Shown: positions 45,220 to 55,529 of the stretch, piece after piece
How positions within the stretch are numbered: the stretch's first letter is position 1
How the letters are laid out: each line of letters opens with the position of its first letter
Assembly: GCA_021401465.1 (NCBI GenBank)
Contig: JADDMT010000014.1
Location: 310,001-374,000 of the forward strand
Source: Teratosphaeria epicoccoides
Lineage: Eukaryota; Ascomycota; Dothideomycetes; Mycosphaerellales; Teratosphaeriaceae
DNA length: 64,000 bases
Reading direction: 5' to 3'
Notes under the pieces: model-generated
Databases searched by the model: none
Seen by the model: only the letters and a program-made list of their open reading frames with translations
Told to the model about the DNA's origin: nothing
Translations under genes and position numbers: made by a program

Positions 45220-46310
45220 ATGCTCATTTGACGCAATTGAGCAGCAAAGAATGAGACACGGTCGCCTCTTGGTTCGATGTTCTGATACGCCGTCGCTGCT
45301 CGTCTGATTTTCTGTTCTTGCTTGCTGTAGCTGGATTTCAAAGCGGAGGCTGGTGACTTTGACCGGCGGTCGATCATGTATGCGCGTCGGTTCAAGGTGG
45401 CGACAATCAGCGAATCGACCAGGGGCATTTGCTAGCATTGGCGCAGGTAGCAGAGTGCCAAGAGAGATGCCGGGTTGTCGTGGCCACCAAGCGAAGATAG
45501 AGTCATCGTACGTGTTGCTGATGGTCTCCTTCTGCAAACGGCTGAAGGCTTTGTCACATTCATCATATGACAGAGGCATGTTGATTCCAAAGATCCAGAG
45601 TAGACAGTATGCGGTGCCATCTACCCTGGTGGTAGCTCGACCAGCCACCCAGCTCATTCGCTGAGCAACACTTGTTTCGTCCAAGCGGTCAGGCCGAGAG
45701 AGTATTCGCCGCGGGCTGCCGGTCCCAGACGAGTTTTGCGGGTACAGAGACTACTGATCATCCATGAGACCACGAGAATCCTCTGAGCAGCGAACGAGAC
45801 CACTGGGGTACCTGCAGTCAAACGGCAACCAGTAGCATGTCACGGAAAGTACTCGGTGTGGTGCGATTGGCTCCTGCAGTGTCCGCCCTCGCGTGAACCA
45901 TGTGCTGCTTGCAAATTCCTGCAGATCCTGCTTTAGATAAGTCGTCACTGACATCCACGAGGTGCGTATAGCACTCAGCCGCTGCCTGATACCATGCGTT
46001 TATTGAGTTGATGGCCTTAGTCAGCTCGGCACTGCTGGTCTTGTCAATGAACCAAGGGTCGATGAGTCAGCTCATGCGCCATCTTCACCTTATGGAGGTA
46101 TGTCCATTCCAGGCCCCTCGACATGGCCAGTCTGCAACAATCCACTATCTTGCGGTAGCCTGGTTAATCCTTGTCATATCTGCTTTTGGTGCAGTTTTGA
46201 AGGCTGACTTCTTCTGTGTCCCACACATGCGAGAGCATGGCATATTCAGGCGCGACTCGGTGGTCAGCAATCTCGTGAATTGTCAAGGTCTGTGTGTCGA
46301 TAAGTCGTAG
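45220..46310 (-). pseudogene. HET-domain (heterokaryon incompatibility) pseudogene
   Basis: Four pieces in three frames spell a standard HET protein. At 46310-46164: LRLIDTQTLTIHEIADH and YAMLSHVWDTEEVSLQ (HET motif 1); its start Met is replaced by Leu. From 46054: FIDKTSSAELTKAINSINAW, where CCIDKTSS is usual. Near 45910-45860: WFTRGRTLQEPIAPHRV (motif 3). From 45684: MSWVAGRATTRVDGTAYCLL, GINMPLSYDECDKAFSRLQK and a degraded tail with RFADCRHLEP. Stops and frame changes separate the pieces and cannot be removed by introns, because conserved residues run up to the breaks. HET proteins trigger cell death after fusion of unlike hyphae, and decay of single alleles is common. Confidence 0.8.
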
Positions 46311-47884
46311 TGGAAGACCGAGCGGTCCTCCTTTGCGATCAACTAAGCCGGGTCGATGAAAGCCAAACAGCGTGCTTGGTCCCCTAAGGAAGGCAGAACA
46401 GCTGCAGGGTGCACAATCAAATGGTCTATACGCATTGCTTCTCAAGACCTTGGGCTTGGCTTCGGCCTCCTGAGACTCTTGCATACGCGCGTCACGATGG
46501 CCTCCAATGCGAGTGATCTCGACCTGCATTCCGATCTGGAATGATTAACAGCAGGCTCAGCCCAAGATTCGTGCTCCTCATCATCAGCGCTTCTGGATCA
46601 AGCCTCACAAAACCATGCGAACCAAGCGGACACATACGCGGCCCCCCCTCCATATCCTAGAAATATTGACGGCAGTGACGGGCAAGGGCCCGCCACTTGA
46701 CCTGGCAGGCTACCCTGATGCTGATCTTTGTGCAGTGCTCTCAAGCCAGGACACCGATGCAGAATCGATGTTGGCGCATGGTTCTTGTCAGCCGCAAATC
46801 GATGAGCAGAAGTATCTTGTCTTTCATATACCACAACACGCTTCAGCACAAGACGTGGAGGGTACATAGGTTTACCAACTACTCGAGATCCGTTGCTCCC
46901 AGATTCGAATGGCATGATGATTCTGATAAGAGCGAAAAGAACTCATTTCCCAATGGATGCATGCGAGTCAGCCGGATCAGGAACTGTGGAGGGGAAATGA
47001 ATCGTCATCGCGCATTGCTAGTCCTTGTCGCCCAGATCAACGGGTTTGTTTAGGCGCTGTTTACTTTTTCTCGCGTCGCTGCTCGTGTGTTCGCTGCTAG
47101 TGCTCGGCGACGTGAACGGCGGAAGCTCCATGGTAACGGAGCCGCATAAAGGCGCATACGGTGTCTGTCATCTGTCGAATAGTATCCTATGCCGTCATAC
47201 CGTGACCATCGAATGAAAGTCTGGCAGAGTAGGTAGTTGATCCTATTGGTCGTGCCCCTGTCGAATCTTAGGAGTCGCTTCGGCACGTTTCTTAAACAGC
47301 CACCTCCACCTCCACCTCCACTCTTGAACGCCTTCAAGAGCAGGCATTCCCAGTAGCCTTTGCCTTCTAAAATGGGATAGACTTGTTTCCAGCAGCACTC
47401 GTTTCTCCGAAAACGCGGAGTGAACCTGGCTTTTTTTGCCGGCGAACGATTTCTTTTAGACTTTCTCAGTCTGAGCTCCCAAAATACTTCCAATACCGCC
47501 CAGCAACAACTCTCTCCCGTCAGAAACTGGACCACTGGTACGATTGGTATACTTGCGGTAAGCAAACGGGCGTTTGGGAGTTCGAGTTCTTTGGGACATC
47601 TTTTGCCCGCAGCAAGACCCGAAACAATCGAAGAGCGAAGGACTGCGGATTCGCGGATCCTGGCCACCACCAACAAGCTCTCAATACACAAAAGTACTGC
47701 GCAACTTTGGTGCAAAGCATGCCTCGCATTGCTCAAAACACGAGGTAATTCTTATGTCTTCACCGCGACGGCGACGCCTTGGGACGTTATCGCCATTATT
47801 GCTCTATTATACCACAGCCAGTGGTCCGCATATCGGCGGAACCACAGCTGAAGCCGCGATCGAAGCTTAAAGCGGCACGAAACC
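46311..47884. other. Long intergenic region before the proline-rich membrane protein
   Basis: About 1.6 kb. Open frames (for example minus 47050-47736) owe their length to base composition and have no recognisable domain. A CCACCT tandem run is present near 47300-47323. The right end is the leader of the next gene. Confidence 0.35.
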
Positions 47885-49555
47885 ATGGATTCGAACGACC
47901 AGCCACCGCCTCCACCACCTCCACACGGGCAGAATCCCCGAACATCTGGCGGGCTTCCTGACGGCAATTACGATATCTTCATAATTCCCCCGCATAGCGC
48001 TGGGAGCGGATTCCTGTACTTACCTTCAATGCAGCCGCACCGGAATAGCTTTCTGTTCGGCGTCGCGTGCACGCTCCTGACCATCGGTGTATGGACGCTG
48101 GCTGTGCCCGTATTGAAGCAATGGCTGGCGACAGTCATGGCCAGCGGTGGCGCTGGCGTGCTCGCCCTCATGATCGGTGTGGCTGTCGCAGCGTGGGCCT
48201 TTGGCAAGACACAGGGTGAATGGGAGGGCAACCGTCGAAGACCAGGCGCCGGTGGTGCTGGAGCTGGTCAGGAACAGAGTCAGAGGGAATACAAAGGCTA
48301 TTCGAGCGGCCCGCAGGCAAATGGCTGGGCGCCGCCGCCGAGAACAGGTGAGCATACTTCGTCTCCACCTCCGCCTCCTCCTCAGTCTCCTCCTCCACCG
48401 CCGCCACCGCCACCGCCTGAACCGCAGGCTCAGCAGCAGGAGCAAAAGCAGGGGCAGAAGAAGGAGGCACCTCCACCACCACCTCCTGAGCAGAAGGCAG
48501 CTGGTGCGTCTCCTCCGAAACCCGACGCTCCAAAATCGCAGGCACGAACCGCGAGTAGTTGGGAGAAAGCAAGAGAAGAGACGCGTCGCCGAGAAGAGGA
48601 GCGCAAGCGCGCAGAAGAGCTGGCGAAGAAACGCGCAGAGGCGCAGAAGTTGCGGGAGGAGGCCGAGAAAGCCGCCAAAGCAAAGGCCGAGAAGGAGAAA
48701 TGGGAACAAGCGAGGGCGCGTGAGAAAGAGCAGCGTGAGCGCGAGGCACGAGAGAGAATAGCAAGAGAGCGATTAGCAAGGGAGAAAGAGGCCAGAGAAA
48801 AGGACACACGAGAGCGTGAAGCACGAGAAAATGCAGCAGCAGCAGCAGCAGCCACACCTCCCAAGACTCCGACCAAGCCTGCCACGACCCGGACCACGCC
48901 CAGTACCAGGTACGAGAAGCCAAACGCCGCCTCATATCCAGAATTTGACGCCGCTTCGCACTCCTACCGACCGTATGACACCCCGCCGTCTAAAAAGAGG
49001 ACGGCATACACCACCGCATCGTCCGTATCCGGCGTGTCAGAAAGCAGCTATGCACCGAGCGTGAGCACTGCTCGAACGACGCCTCCGCCCAGCATGCGAG
49101 GTACATACTCGACGAAAGACCCAGACAAGATCCAAATCAAGGGCGTGTACATGTTCTCCGACTCCTTCCCGATTCGTCCATCCGCCCAGCTGGAAGCGAA
49201 TATGGGCGTGGTGACCGATGGACTTGTGCTTCGAATTAAGAGCGAGGGTCTGTTCATTGACGACGACATGCGGAGTGTTCCACAACGCGAATGGGACGTC
49301 AAGGCCTGGACGCTAAAGCTGGTCGAGGACGGGTCGTTCAAGGCGGGGCCTGGTGAGGTGTTTCATGTGTTGAGGGCGACGGCTAGGGATGCGGAAAATA
49401 AGAGGTACACCTTCGTAATGGATGAGTCGGAGAGCTGGAAGGTGGCGATTGGCCTGCAAAAGTTGAGGAAGGGGAGTCAGGTGAGGTCGCTGGGGATGAA
49501 TGGGATGAAGGAGAGTGAGGCGAAGAATGTCCTGGCTTTGCTGGGGTATTTGTAG
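47885..49555 (+). CDS. Proline-rich membrane protein with charged coiled coil, unknown function
   Basis: Single exon, 556 residues. Begins with poly-Pro (MDSNDQPPPPPPPHGQ), then two adjacent membrane helices at about 52-105 (SFLFGVACTLLTIGVWTLAV and ATVMASGGAGVLALMIGVAV). A long poly-Pro/Gln region (about 160-220) follows. Then comes a highly charged helix of about 110 residues with Arg/Glu/Ala runs (EETRRREEERKRAEELAKK, ARERIARERLAREKEARE), and a GCA-repeat-coded poly-Ala. The C-terminal 140 residues form a compact domain (DPDKIQIKGVYMFSDSFPIR, VVTDGLVLRIKSEGLFIDDD, RYTFVMDESESWKVAIGLQK) that resembles a beta-rich PH/GRAM-like fold; that fold call is inference. Conserved fungal proteins of this layout exist but I know of no assigned role. 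Confidence 0.8.
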   Translation: MDSNDQPPPPPPPHGQNPRTSGGLPDGNYDIFIIPPHSAGSGFLYLPSMQPHRNSFLFGVACTLLTIGVWTLAVPVLKQWLATVMASGGAGVLALMIGVAVAAWAFGKTQGEWEGNRRRPGAGGAGAGQEQSQREYKGYSSGPQANGWAPPPRTGEHTSSPPPPPPQSPPPPPPPPPPEPQAQQQEQKQGQKKEAPPPPPPEQKAAGASPPKPDAPKSQARTASSWEKAREETRRREEERKRAEELAKKRAEAQKLREEAEKAAKAKAEKEKWEQARAREKEQREREARERIARERLAREKEAREKDTREREARENAAAAAAATPPKTPTKPATTRTTPSTRYEKPNAASYPEFDAASHSYRPYDTPPSKKRTAYTTASSVSGVSESSYAPSVSTARTTPPPSMRGTYSTKDPDKIQIKGVYMFSDSFPIRPSAQLEANMGVVTDGLVLRIKSEGLFIDDDMRSVPQREWDVKAWTLKLVEDGSFKAGPGEVFHVLRATARDAENKRYTFVMDESESWKVAIGLQKLRKGSQVRSLGMNGMKESEAKNVLALLGYL

Positions 49556-50415
49556 TGGAATGTGATCAATGCTGTGGAATGCGTGCTTTGTTTGCATCAG
49601 CGGACGGGCGTTGGAAAAAAAGCGCATGATGAGCATTTGCAATGAGGTTTAACGTTTCTGGGTGATGAGTTACACTGCGTATATACCCATTAGCAGAGAT
49701 GAGAGATGATGGATTGGGGCTTACATCGTTGGACCTTCGCTTGTATAGACGAGGGGTGTCTTGTATATCGCTTGTCGGAAGGCGGATCAAGCTTTGGATA
49801 GCTGCGAAGATGTGCATGTTGGGTGCGCGACATCACGGTTGTTAGGATCGCGTCCAAGCCAAGAAGTCGTTGGCGGTATTGTCAAAAATATGTATCGCTC
49901 GCATCCTGTTCGACGAGTCATTGGTATGAGTGTGAAGCCAAGTCAAGAGCGAATTTGCGGCCAATGCAGTGGAGAATCGCCGTTCACGAATCTTGGAAAT
50001 GGATCACCTTTCTGACCTGAGATCACAGCCGCGAGCCATTTTTGACGACCACCACCCGAGGACTGCATTCTGAAGCTGCGCGCACGAGACTGCTCACCTT
50101 GAGCGTCACTGCCCATTCTCCATGTAAAAGTAAACTGACCATGTTGATTAAAACCTCACGTGCCGACCACGAGCATGCCGCGTAGATTGCCTTGTGCATA
50201 GAGAGATTACATTCTCGGCAGTTGCGAAGCCTTCATGCTTCGGGTTCCCATGGCCAGTGTCGAATGAGATCAGATTGTTTTAGATTGCAGGCAAGCTAAT
50301 GGGAGGCGCGATCGTTACCTATTGCATTGAGGCAAGTACCGATAAGCAGACGGCTCGGCCTTGGAGGGCTGGTCAGGGTGTTGAGAGGGTGCAACCAGGA
50401 CCCGAGCTATACACT
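49556..50415. other. Intergenic region between convergent genes
   Basis: No gene recognised; short frames only. Presumed 3' flanks of the flanking genes. Confidence 0.35.
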
Positions 50416-51026
50416 CTATCTTCCACACGCATGGCCAATTCCCGGTCGAATGATGCACTCCGTACATCTCGACTGCAAGGCGCCTGGCCTCCTTGGCGCG
50501 TAACCTGAATCAGATTCATCTCCATCACTGGCGCATGGGCGTGCCTCTATGAACCATCATGTTAGCACGGTCAACAGGTTCTTTTCAGTGCGCAGTGGAT
50601 GATCGACTCACCCTTGTGCACTCGAGCAATTTGGCTTGCCAGGCGCACGTTCCGTAATTCGGCTCTGTCTTGCAATTCTTGGCGGTCACTCATCAACTTG
50701 CCTGGACGTTGATATGCAGGAGTTGGTGGCATCTTACTGCTAAGGCAGTTGACAGTAGCGAAAGAAAGAGGTCGATGATGGTCAAATTGCCCGCGCAACA
50801 TCATTACGTACGCAACTCTATCATGATCGTGGTCGCAGGTAGGAGAAAGAGAAAGAACTTGCTGAAGCTCGCCGAAAGGCAGAACCAGCGGCAAACAACG
50901 CTCGCATCTTTCTGATTTGGCGTTGTGGTTGTTGTGTCGAGAAATGCCAAATGCTGGGAGTGCTGGCGGAGCGTAAAGACCCCGCTCAGAAAGAATGTCA
51001 TCTGATGGCTTGCAACAAGAAAGCAT
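50416..51026 (-). CDS. Small spliced orphan gene
   Basis: Found through its introns. Exons 51026-50812, 50736-50612 and 50546-50416 are joined by introns with donors GTACGT and GTGAGT and acceptors TTAGCAG and TTCATAG (the second with GTGCTAAC branch). Frames agree at both junctions and give 156 residues. A shorter product of 83 residues would start at ATG 50732 (MPPTPAYQRPGKLMSDRQEL), in which case the first intron is in the 5' UTR. The C-terminal exon reads EARPCASDGDESDSGYAPRR then LQSRCTECIIRPGIGHACGR, with a C-x2-C...C group. No family recognised. An acceptor-like GACTAATACAG just above the first exon hints at a further upstream exon. Confidence 0.42.
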
Positions 51027-52212
51027 CAACGTCGGCACGTCGTTGGTATAACACACTGAGCTGTATTAGTCACTCTCACGGCGTCTGACGGGAAATGGAA
51101 AAAGCTTGGAAGAACATGACCGAGCCGCAACTCCAGGGCCTTCCGTGCACACCACCCATCGCGAGCTTAGTGAAGCCTTCAGGTCCTCCCTCGCACGTGC
51201 GTTGCCTGGTCCAGACTTCGGACTGACTATTTATCCAAATTGAAATGGTGTGAGCGTAGCAGACCAGTGGCAGATTCTGCGAGGGAGCGAAAGACGCCAG
51301 TCCTACCAGATGCTCTCCGAAGTCCATGACGCCCGGCATAGCTGGACCTGAAAGAAGCCAAGTATCGACACGATCTCTTTTCGTATAGTTCCAATGATTC
51401 CGGTAGTGGGGGGCAATGAGGCCCCTCAGTGAGCACCCACATTCGGAGGTACTACTGTAGCGAGACCATCCTCAAAGGCACCCATATTTGGGTCGGCTTC
51501 TGGCCGTTCAAGAACCAACAAGCTCCATCGCCACCAGTCTGAAGTCGCGTCTCCGAGAGCAGACTGCACGCCAAGATGGCGAGGCATGCATATCCTCTGA
51601 TTCCGCACCTGATCAACCTCCAAGTACAGGAGATCAATCTGCACATAATAACCAAAACGAGGTTTCTGGCTTGCCCAATAACGTGAGATAACTCGCCATC
51701 ATCGCCGCGACCCTCGCGATCACCAGGAGTATGATCAGCGCATCGCCAAGGCTAAATATTGTGCAGCAAATACTAGTCGTGTGGAGTGAGAGACTGGGAT
51801 TGCGGCGTCAGTCGCTGAGGCTCGTGATCGGAATGAGTGGCTCGACCGATGCTGACTACGACCAAACAGCCCGGGCTAGAGGCCCGCCGCCAAACCTTCG
51901 GTACCAGCGGCCGTCTCGGCCACTTGTTCCAGGGGATCTACCAGCGAGCGCTTTACGACTGGATGACCGCCGGGCGGTCTCGCTATGGAGTTCTCAGGGG
52001 TTCTGGAGGTTTCTGTCCAGTTAGGGATTGATGCGATTGTGCCTTGGACTCGGCCATTCGAAGTCGGAGCAGACGATATAATGCGCCACGCACGCTTTGC
52101 GGTACTACCTATCTTTACAGAGACTATAATTACAGGGACTGTAAATCGTACAGACTACGAGATCATCGATTTTCTCACCCATGTCCCCTCTCCAACCGCG
52201 TTCCACATCAAC
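51027..52212. other. Intergenic region, short frames only
   Basis: About 1.2 kb. Several 60- to 100-codon frames overlap on both strands; none has splice support or a motif. The left end includes the upstream part of the small spliced gene. Confidence 0.35.
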
Positions 52213-52890
52213 TCATCTTGCTTTGTCTACCGCCGCCCACGCGGCTGCGATTGCAGCCATACCAGACAACACGGCCCTTCCAAGATTGACCGTTGCCCAT
52301 CTGTCAACAAGCTGGTGCAACGTGTCATCCTTATTCACATTGGCTTCTACTGCTACATCGGTAAGAGAAGCAGAAGCAAGGACCTTAGCTTTTTGAATTA
52401 GACGACGGTTCAATGGCTCCAGGTAAAGGAAGCTGTAAGGGATGGCAACGACGAGAGCGGTGACCGCAGTACTGTGAAGCACGAAGGGGCGGGAGGAAAG
52501 CCCGTTAGGATCCATGGGAGAGTCAGATAGTATCCCGATGAAGTGCCTGAAGAATCACGCACCACGGTATGCAAGGTAGCCGAAGACGGCACTGGAGAAC
52601 AGGGTGATGGCCGGAGCGAGAAATTGATCGCTGGCAAATAATCTTGACCACTGTCTCGCCAGGAGAGGAGCAGGAGCGTGAAGGAGCGCTGGAATAGCGG
52701 AGAAGGAGTGGGCGAAGGTCTTGCCTGCCAGAAAGGCTGTCGCGGTGATGCCGAGGGCTTGGGCGGTTCGCAGACTGTGCGAACCCCTGGCTGCGCAGGA
52801 CGAAAGATCGTCAGCAGAAGTATCTAATGTGATGCTCCTTTCCATTGACTTACCGGGATACATGAAGCTATAGTTCAGAGGGGCTGCCAT
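52213..52890 (-). CDS. DUF1772 membrane protein (anthrone oxygenase-like)
   Basis: Three exons (52890-52854, 52790-52559, 52471-52213) with introns of 63 nt (GTAAGT...GCTGAC...GCGCAG) and 87 nt (GTGATT...CCTAAC...TTCACAG) give 175 residues, the usual family length. The text fits the four-helix DUF1772 layout: AQALGITATAFLAGKTFAHS, APLLARQWSRLFASDQFLAP, SSAVFGYLAYRGATAVTALV, IPYSFLYLEPLNRRL and LVDRWATVNLGRAVLSGMAA. Family members such as aflatoxin HypC oxidise anthrones to anthraquinones, but many DUF1772 proteins lie outside such clusters and their role is unknown. No polyketide synthase is in this window. Reading straight through the second intron gives a false stop. Confidence 0.78.
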
Positions 52891-52944
52891 GCTCTTCTCT
52901 GTCTGCAGTTGTTATTGACAGAACACTGGTTGACAAAGACTTGC

Positions 52945-53238
52945 TTATATGCACAAGACGGGGCGGAAGGTGTATCGCACACTTTGCCCGTTTAGAATGC
53001 GAGCAGCTAGCGTGAGCTCCGGCCAACGCTGTGTGGCTTGGAACAAAGATGCCTCACATCGCTCGCGCTGCACGTCTTCACAGACATCTTGCGCGACGAA
53101 TCCAATCAAGCAAACGAGGGTGACAAGCGCCAAGCTCACAAAGATGCATCCAGGCTTTGCTCGAGTTGTCCGCACGGCAGAGCGAAAGTAGCTAGATTCA
53201 CGAATCCACCATGGTTCGCCCCAAGGCAATTGGTTCAC
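52945..53238 (-). CDS. Possible small single-pass membrane protein
   Basis: A 97-codon frame with one clear hydrophobic helix (CIFVSLALVTLVCLIGFVAQ) between polar flanks rich in Trp and Arg at the N-side (MNQLPWGEPWWIRESSYFRS) and in Glu and Arg on the C-side. It lies just upstream of the DUF1772 gene on the same strand. No splice or homology support; it could be a chance frame. Confidence 0.28.
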   Translation of the reverse strand: MNQLPWGEPWWIRESSYFRSAVRTTRAKPGCIFVSLALVTLVCLIGFVAQDVCEDVQRERCEASLFQATQRWPELTLAARILNGQSVRYTFRPVLCI

Positions 53239-53525
53239 CTGCTCACCGGTGTGCAGCTGAGCGGATTCTCCTCAAGGATAATGTGACCGAAGGAATCCCA
53301 ATACAGAATCAGGACCGATGCGAGAACCCGTCTGCAGCGCCTCGGCAGCCCGTGGGGCGTGATCTTTGTATGAGCAATGTGTATATATGTACATGCTCGA
53401 GTCCTCCCGTTTCCTGAGCATCCCGAAGGATTCGACTTCTTTTGGCACAAGCAAAGCATAAGGACGCTTCGGAACTGCTAATCAAACTCACTTGGTTTCG
53501 GCCTGGAAATTACCTACTTGTAGCC

Positions 53526-55529
53526 ATGGGCGACAATTTAAGCATTTCCCCTTGTCCGCCTTTGAGCGCAGTGTGGTGCCTCGAAGCAGGATCCACTCCG
53601 CTATGTCATGAGTGCCACCGACCGATCGAGTCTGAGGCAATTATAAGGACCTTCAGACTGCTCGACGACAAAGAGCATGGAGATCACGAGACTGGTACTG
53701 AAGTCATTTGGGCGTTGCATAACTGCATCAAGCTCTACTACAGACACTTTGGATGTCTACGCTCATCGAATGTGACTTATCTGACCATATCACATGTCTG
53801 GGCGCCTCATGCCTCGAAAATTCAGTATGCTGGTAGTAAAGCTATATATGACTTACCAGAATTAGCCTTCGAAGCCAGCCTGCACATGTTCTCAGAAGCC
53901 ACCAGAATTTTTCAAGGAGCACAAGCGAGAATAGAGGGGCGTTTCGAAGCATGGATGGACTACATCAGCGTTCCACAATGGGAGCATATTATCAAGGTCG
54001 ACATACTGCTCCGCATACCCGATATATACGCGAACTCGCTGTTTACAATAGTATACTGGGACGACGTCGAGCCTCCAGCTGTGGAAAGTTTGCGGGCGTT
54101 GACGGGTTTGTCTTCCTCAGCAAGGCTGACGGCCATCACCACCGTCTGCCGGACCATGTGGTTCAGACGTGTCTGGACTGCTATGGAATTCATTCGGAGC
54201 CGTGAAGTCCGTGTAATGCTCAAGGGCTACTATCTGTGCGTCGATAGCGACGACTTGTTTTCGCGCACTATGAACAAAGTGTGGGTCAGCGAGGGAAAAG
54301 CATTAGGAGATGTCTTCGAGCTTGAACGGCGAGCTGGGCTCAACCGTAATGTGATGCCGTGGCAGGTAGACGGCCTCTTGGCACTTCGAGAATCTCAATC
54401 ACGAGACTTCGGAATGGCGTTCGAGCGGCTGGCACTCAGAGGCTGCACAGCTCGGCTCGACTTCTACTACGCTTTGCTCGGTCTTGTGGGTATCACCGAA
54501 AGACTTCCAATGGAGCCGAGTGAGGCGAGCATCTTAATTGCACAGCGCTGTCTGATGAAGCAAGATTACAGCCCTCTGCTCATGGTGCCTGACATTGGCA
54601 ATCAGGCGAGAAGGAAGTTCTATGGATTCAACGACATTCTTTCCTGGGGTCTTGGGCCTACCTTATCCAAGCCAGATAACGTACTCAAGGTCGATGGGCT
54701 GAGCTTACGCAGCACTTTCCATTTTCTAGGCCGAGTTCAGCTGATCGAGACCAGTGAGCTGATCCCATACAACAATGATGTCGTCCACGCGTTCTCCCAG
54801 CCTGCACGACTAGTTTCGAGAAAAGTGGGCAAAGACGTTGACTCGTTCGTCATGGCCCTGGCGCTCCGACTGTTTGCAGTCAACCCTTACGCAGTCTTGC
54901 GCCACCTCGAGGTGACCGGCCGTCGTCAAGCAGTCCAAAAGACTCTACAAAGCCTTGAACCGGACTGCAATGGCATCTTGCCGCGTGCAGAAACCTTGCA
55001 GCTTATCGAAGACTTAGGCTTCAATAGCATGGACTGGCATTCTGATCTCAGACCCGAGGATGGAAACAGCATCCCGAGCTATCATCGCCAAACCGATGCG
55101 ACGTGCACCTTGTCACTCGTAGCCTGGAAACCTATCACGGAATACATGATGCACGGTCGTGCTGCTCATATCGACGAGTGGTCCGCACTCATCGGCATGC
55201 GATGCCCTGCCTGCGGCCACGTCATACTCACGCGCGCGGCAGTCTGGATAACTCACGAGGAAGCTTACGGCGCAATGGCGTACCGCATCCCTGGCTTGTA
55301 TTATGAAAGGAGCTTGCCGAATGGTGTTGGAGTCCTGCTCAAGGCAGGCAGGATTGTGGGGAGGTTTCTCTATTGTGTTCCTTGTTGTCGAGAATCTGTC
55401 ACAGAGATCGTGGAGCTGCAGATGCCGACGCCACCAACACCGACTGCGAACGAGTTCGCGTATGGGAATGGTGAGGTATTCCATCATGAGACTTCGCTGC
55501 GACCCATGGTGAAGATCGATAAACTGTGA
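53526..55529 (+). CDS. HET-like protein with Cys-pair C-terminal domain
   Basis: Single exon, 667 residues from ATG 53526. The first half carries a divergent HET domain: YLTISHVWAPHASKIQ (motif 1), EAWMDYISVPQWEHIIKVD (motif 2; Asp and Gln kept, the CIN core altered to SVP), SLFTIVYWDDV, and WFRRVWTAMEFIRSREVRV (motif 3). HET domains have a TIR-like role in programmed death during hyphal fusion. The C-terminal third holds Cys pairs: MRCPACGHVILTRAAVWITH and RFLYCVPCCRES, with another pair early in the protein (TPLCHECHRPIESE), suggesting metal binding. An upstream frame extension to 53442 lacks an ATG. The gene is intact, unlike the HET relic about 7 kb to the left. Confidence 0.8.
   Translation: MGDNLSISPCPPLSAVWCLEAGSTPLCHECHRPIESEAIIRTFRLLDDKEHGDHETGTEVIWALHNCIKLYYRHFGCLRSSNVTYLTISHVWAPHASKIQYAGSKAIYDLPELAFEASLHMFSEATRIFQGAQARIEGRFEAWMDYISVPQWEHIIKVDILLRIPDIYANSLFTIVYWDDVEPPAVESLRALTGLSSSARLTAITTVCRTMWFRRVWTAMEFIRSREVRVMLKGYYLCVDSDDLFSRTMNKVWVSEGKALGDVFELERRAGLNRNVMPWQVDGLLALRESQSRDFGMAFERLALRGCTARLDFYYALLGLVGITERLPMEPSEASILIAQRCLMKQDYSPLLMVPDIGNQARRKFYGFNDILSWGLGPTLSKPDNVLKVDGLSLRSTFHFLGRVQLIETSELIPYNNDVVHAFSQPARLVSRKVGKDVDSFVMALALRLFAVNPYAVLRHLEVTGRRQAVQKTLQSLEPDCNGILPRAETLQLIEDLGFNSMDWHSDLRPEDGNSIPSYHRQTDATCTLSLVAWKPITEYMMHGRAAHIDEWSALIGMRCPACGHVILTRAAVWITHEEAYGAMAYRIPGLYYERSLPNGVGVLLKAGRIVGRFLYCVPCCRESVTEIVELQMPTPPTPTANEFAYGNGEVFHHETSLRPMVKIDKL

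Noticed and set aside
47050..47736. 228-codon minus frame
   Set aside because: Poly-Gly from a CCACCT run and no domain-like text; likely chance.
52472..52558. Broken splice site making the DUF1772 gene a pseudogene
   Set aside because: A GTGATT donor with a CTAAC branch and CACAG acceptor restores the frame and normal length.
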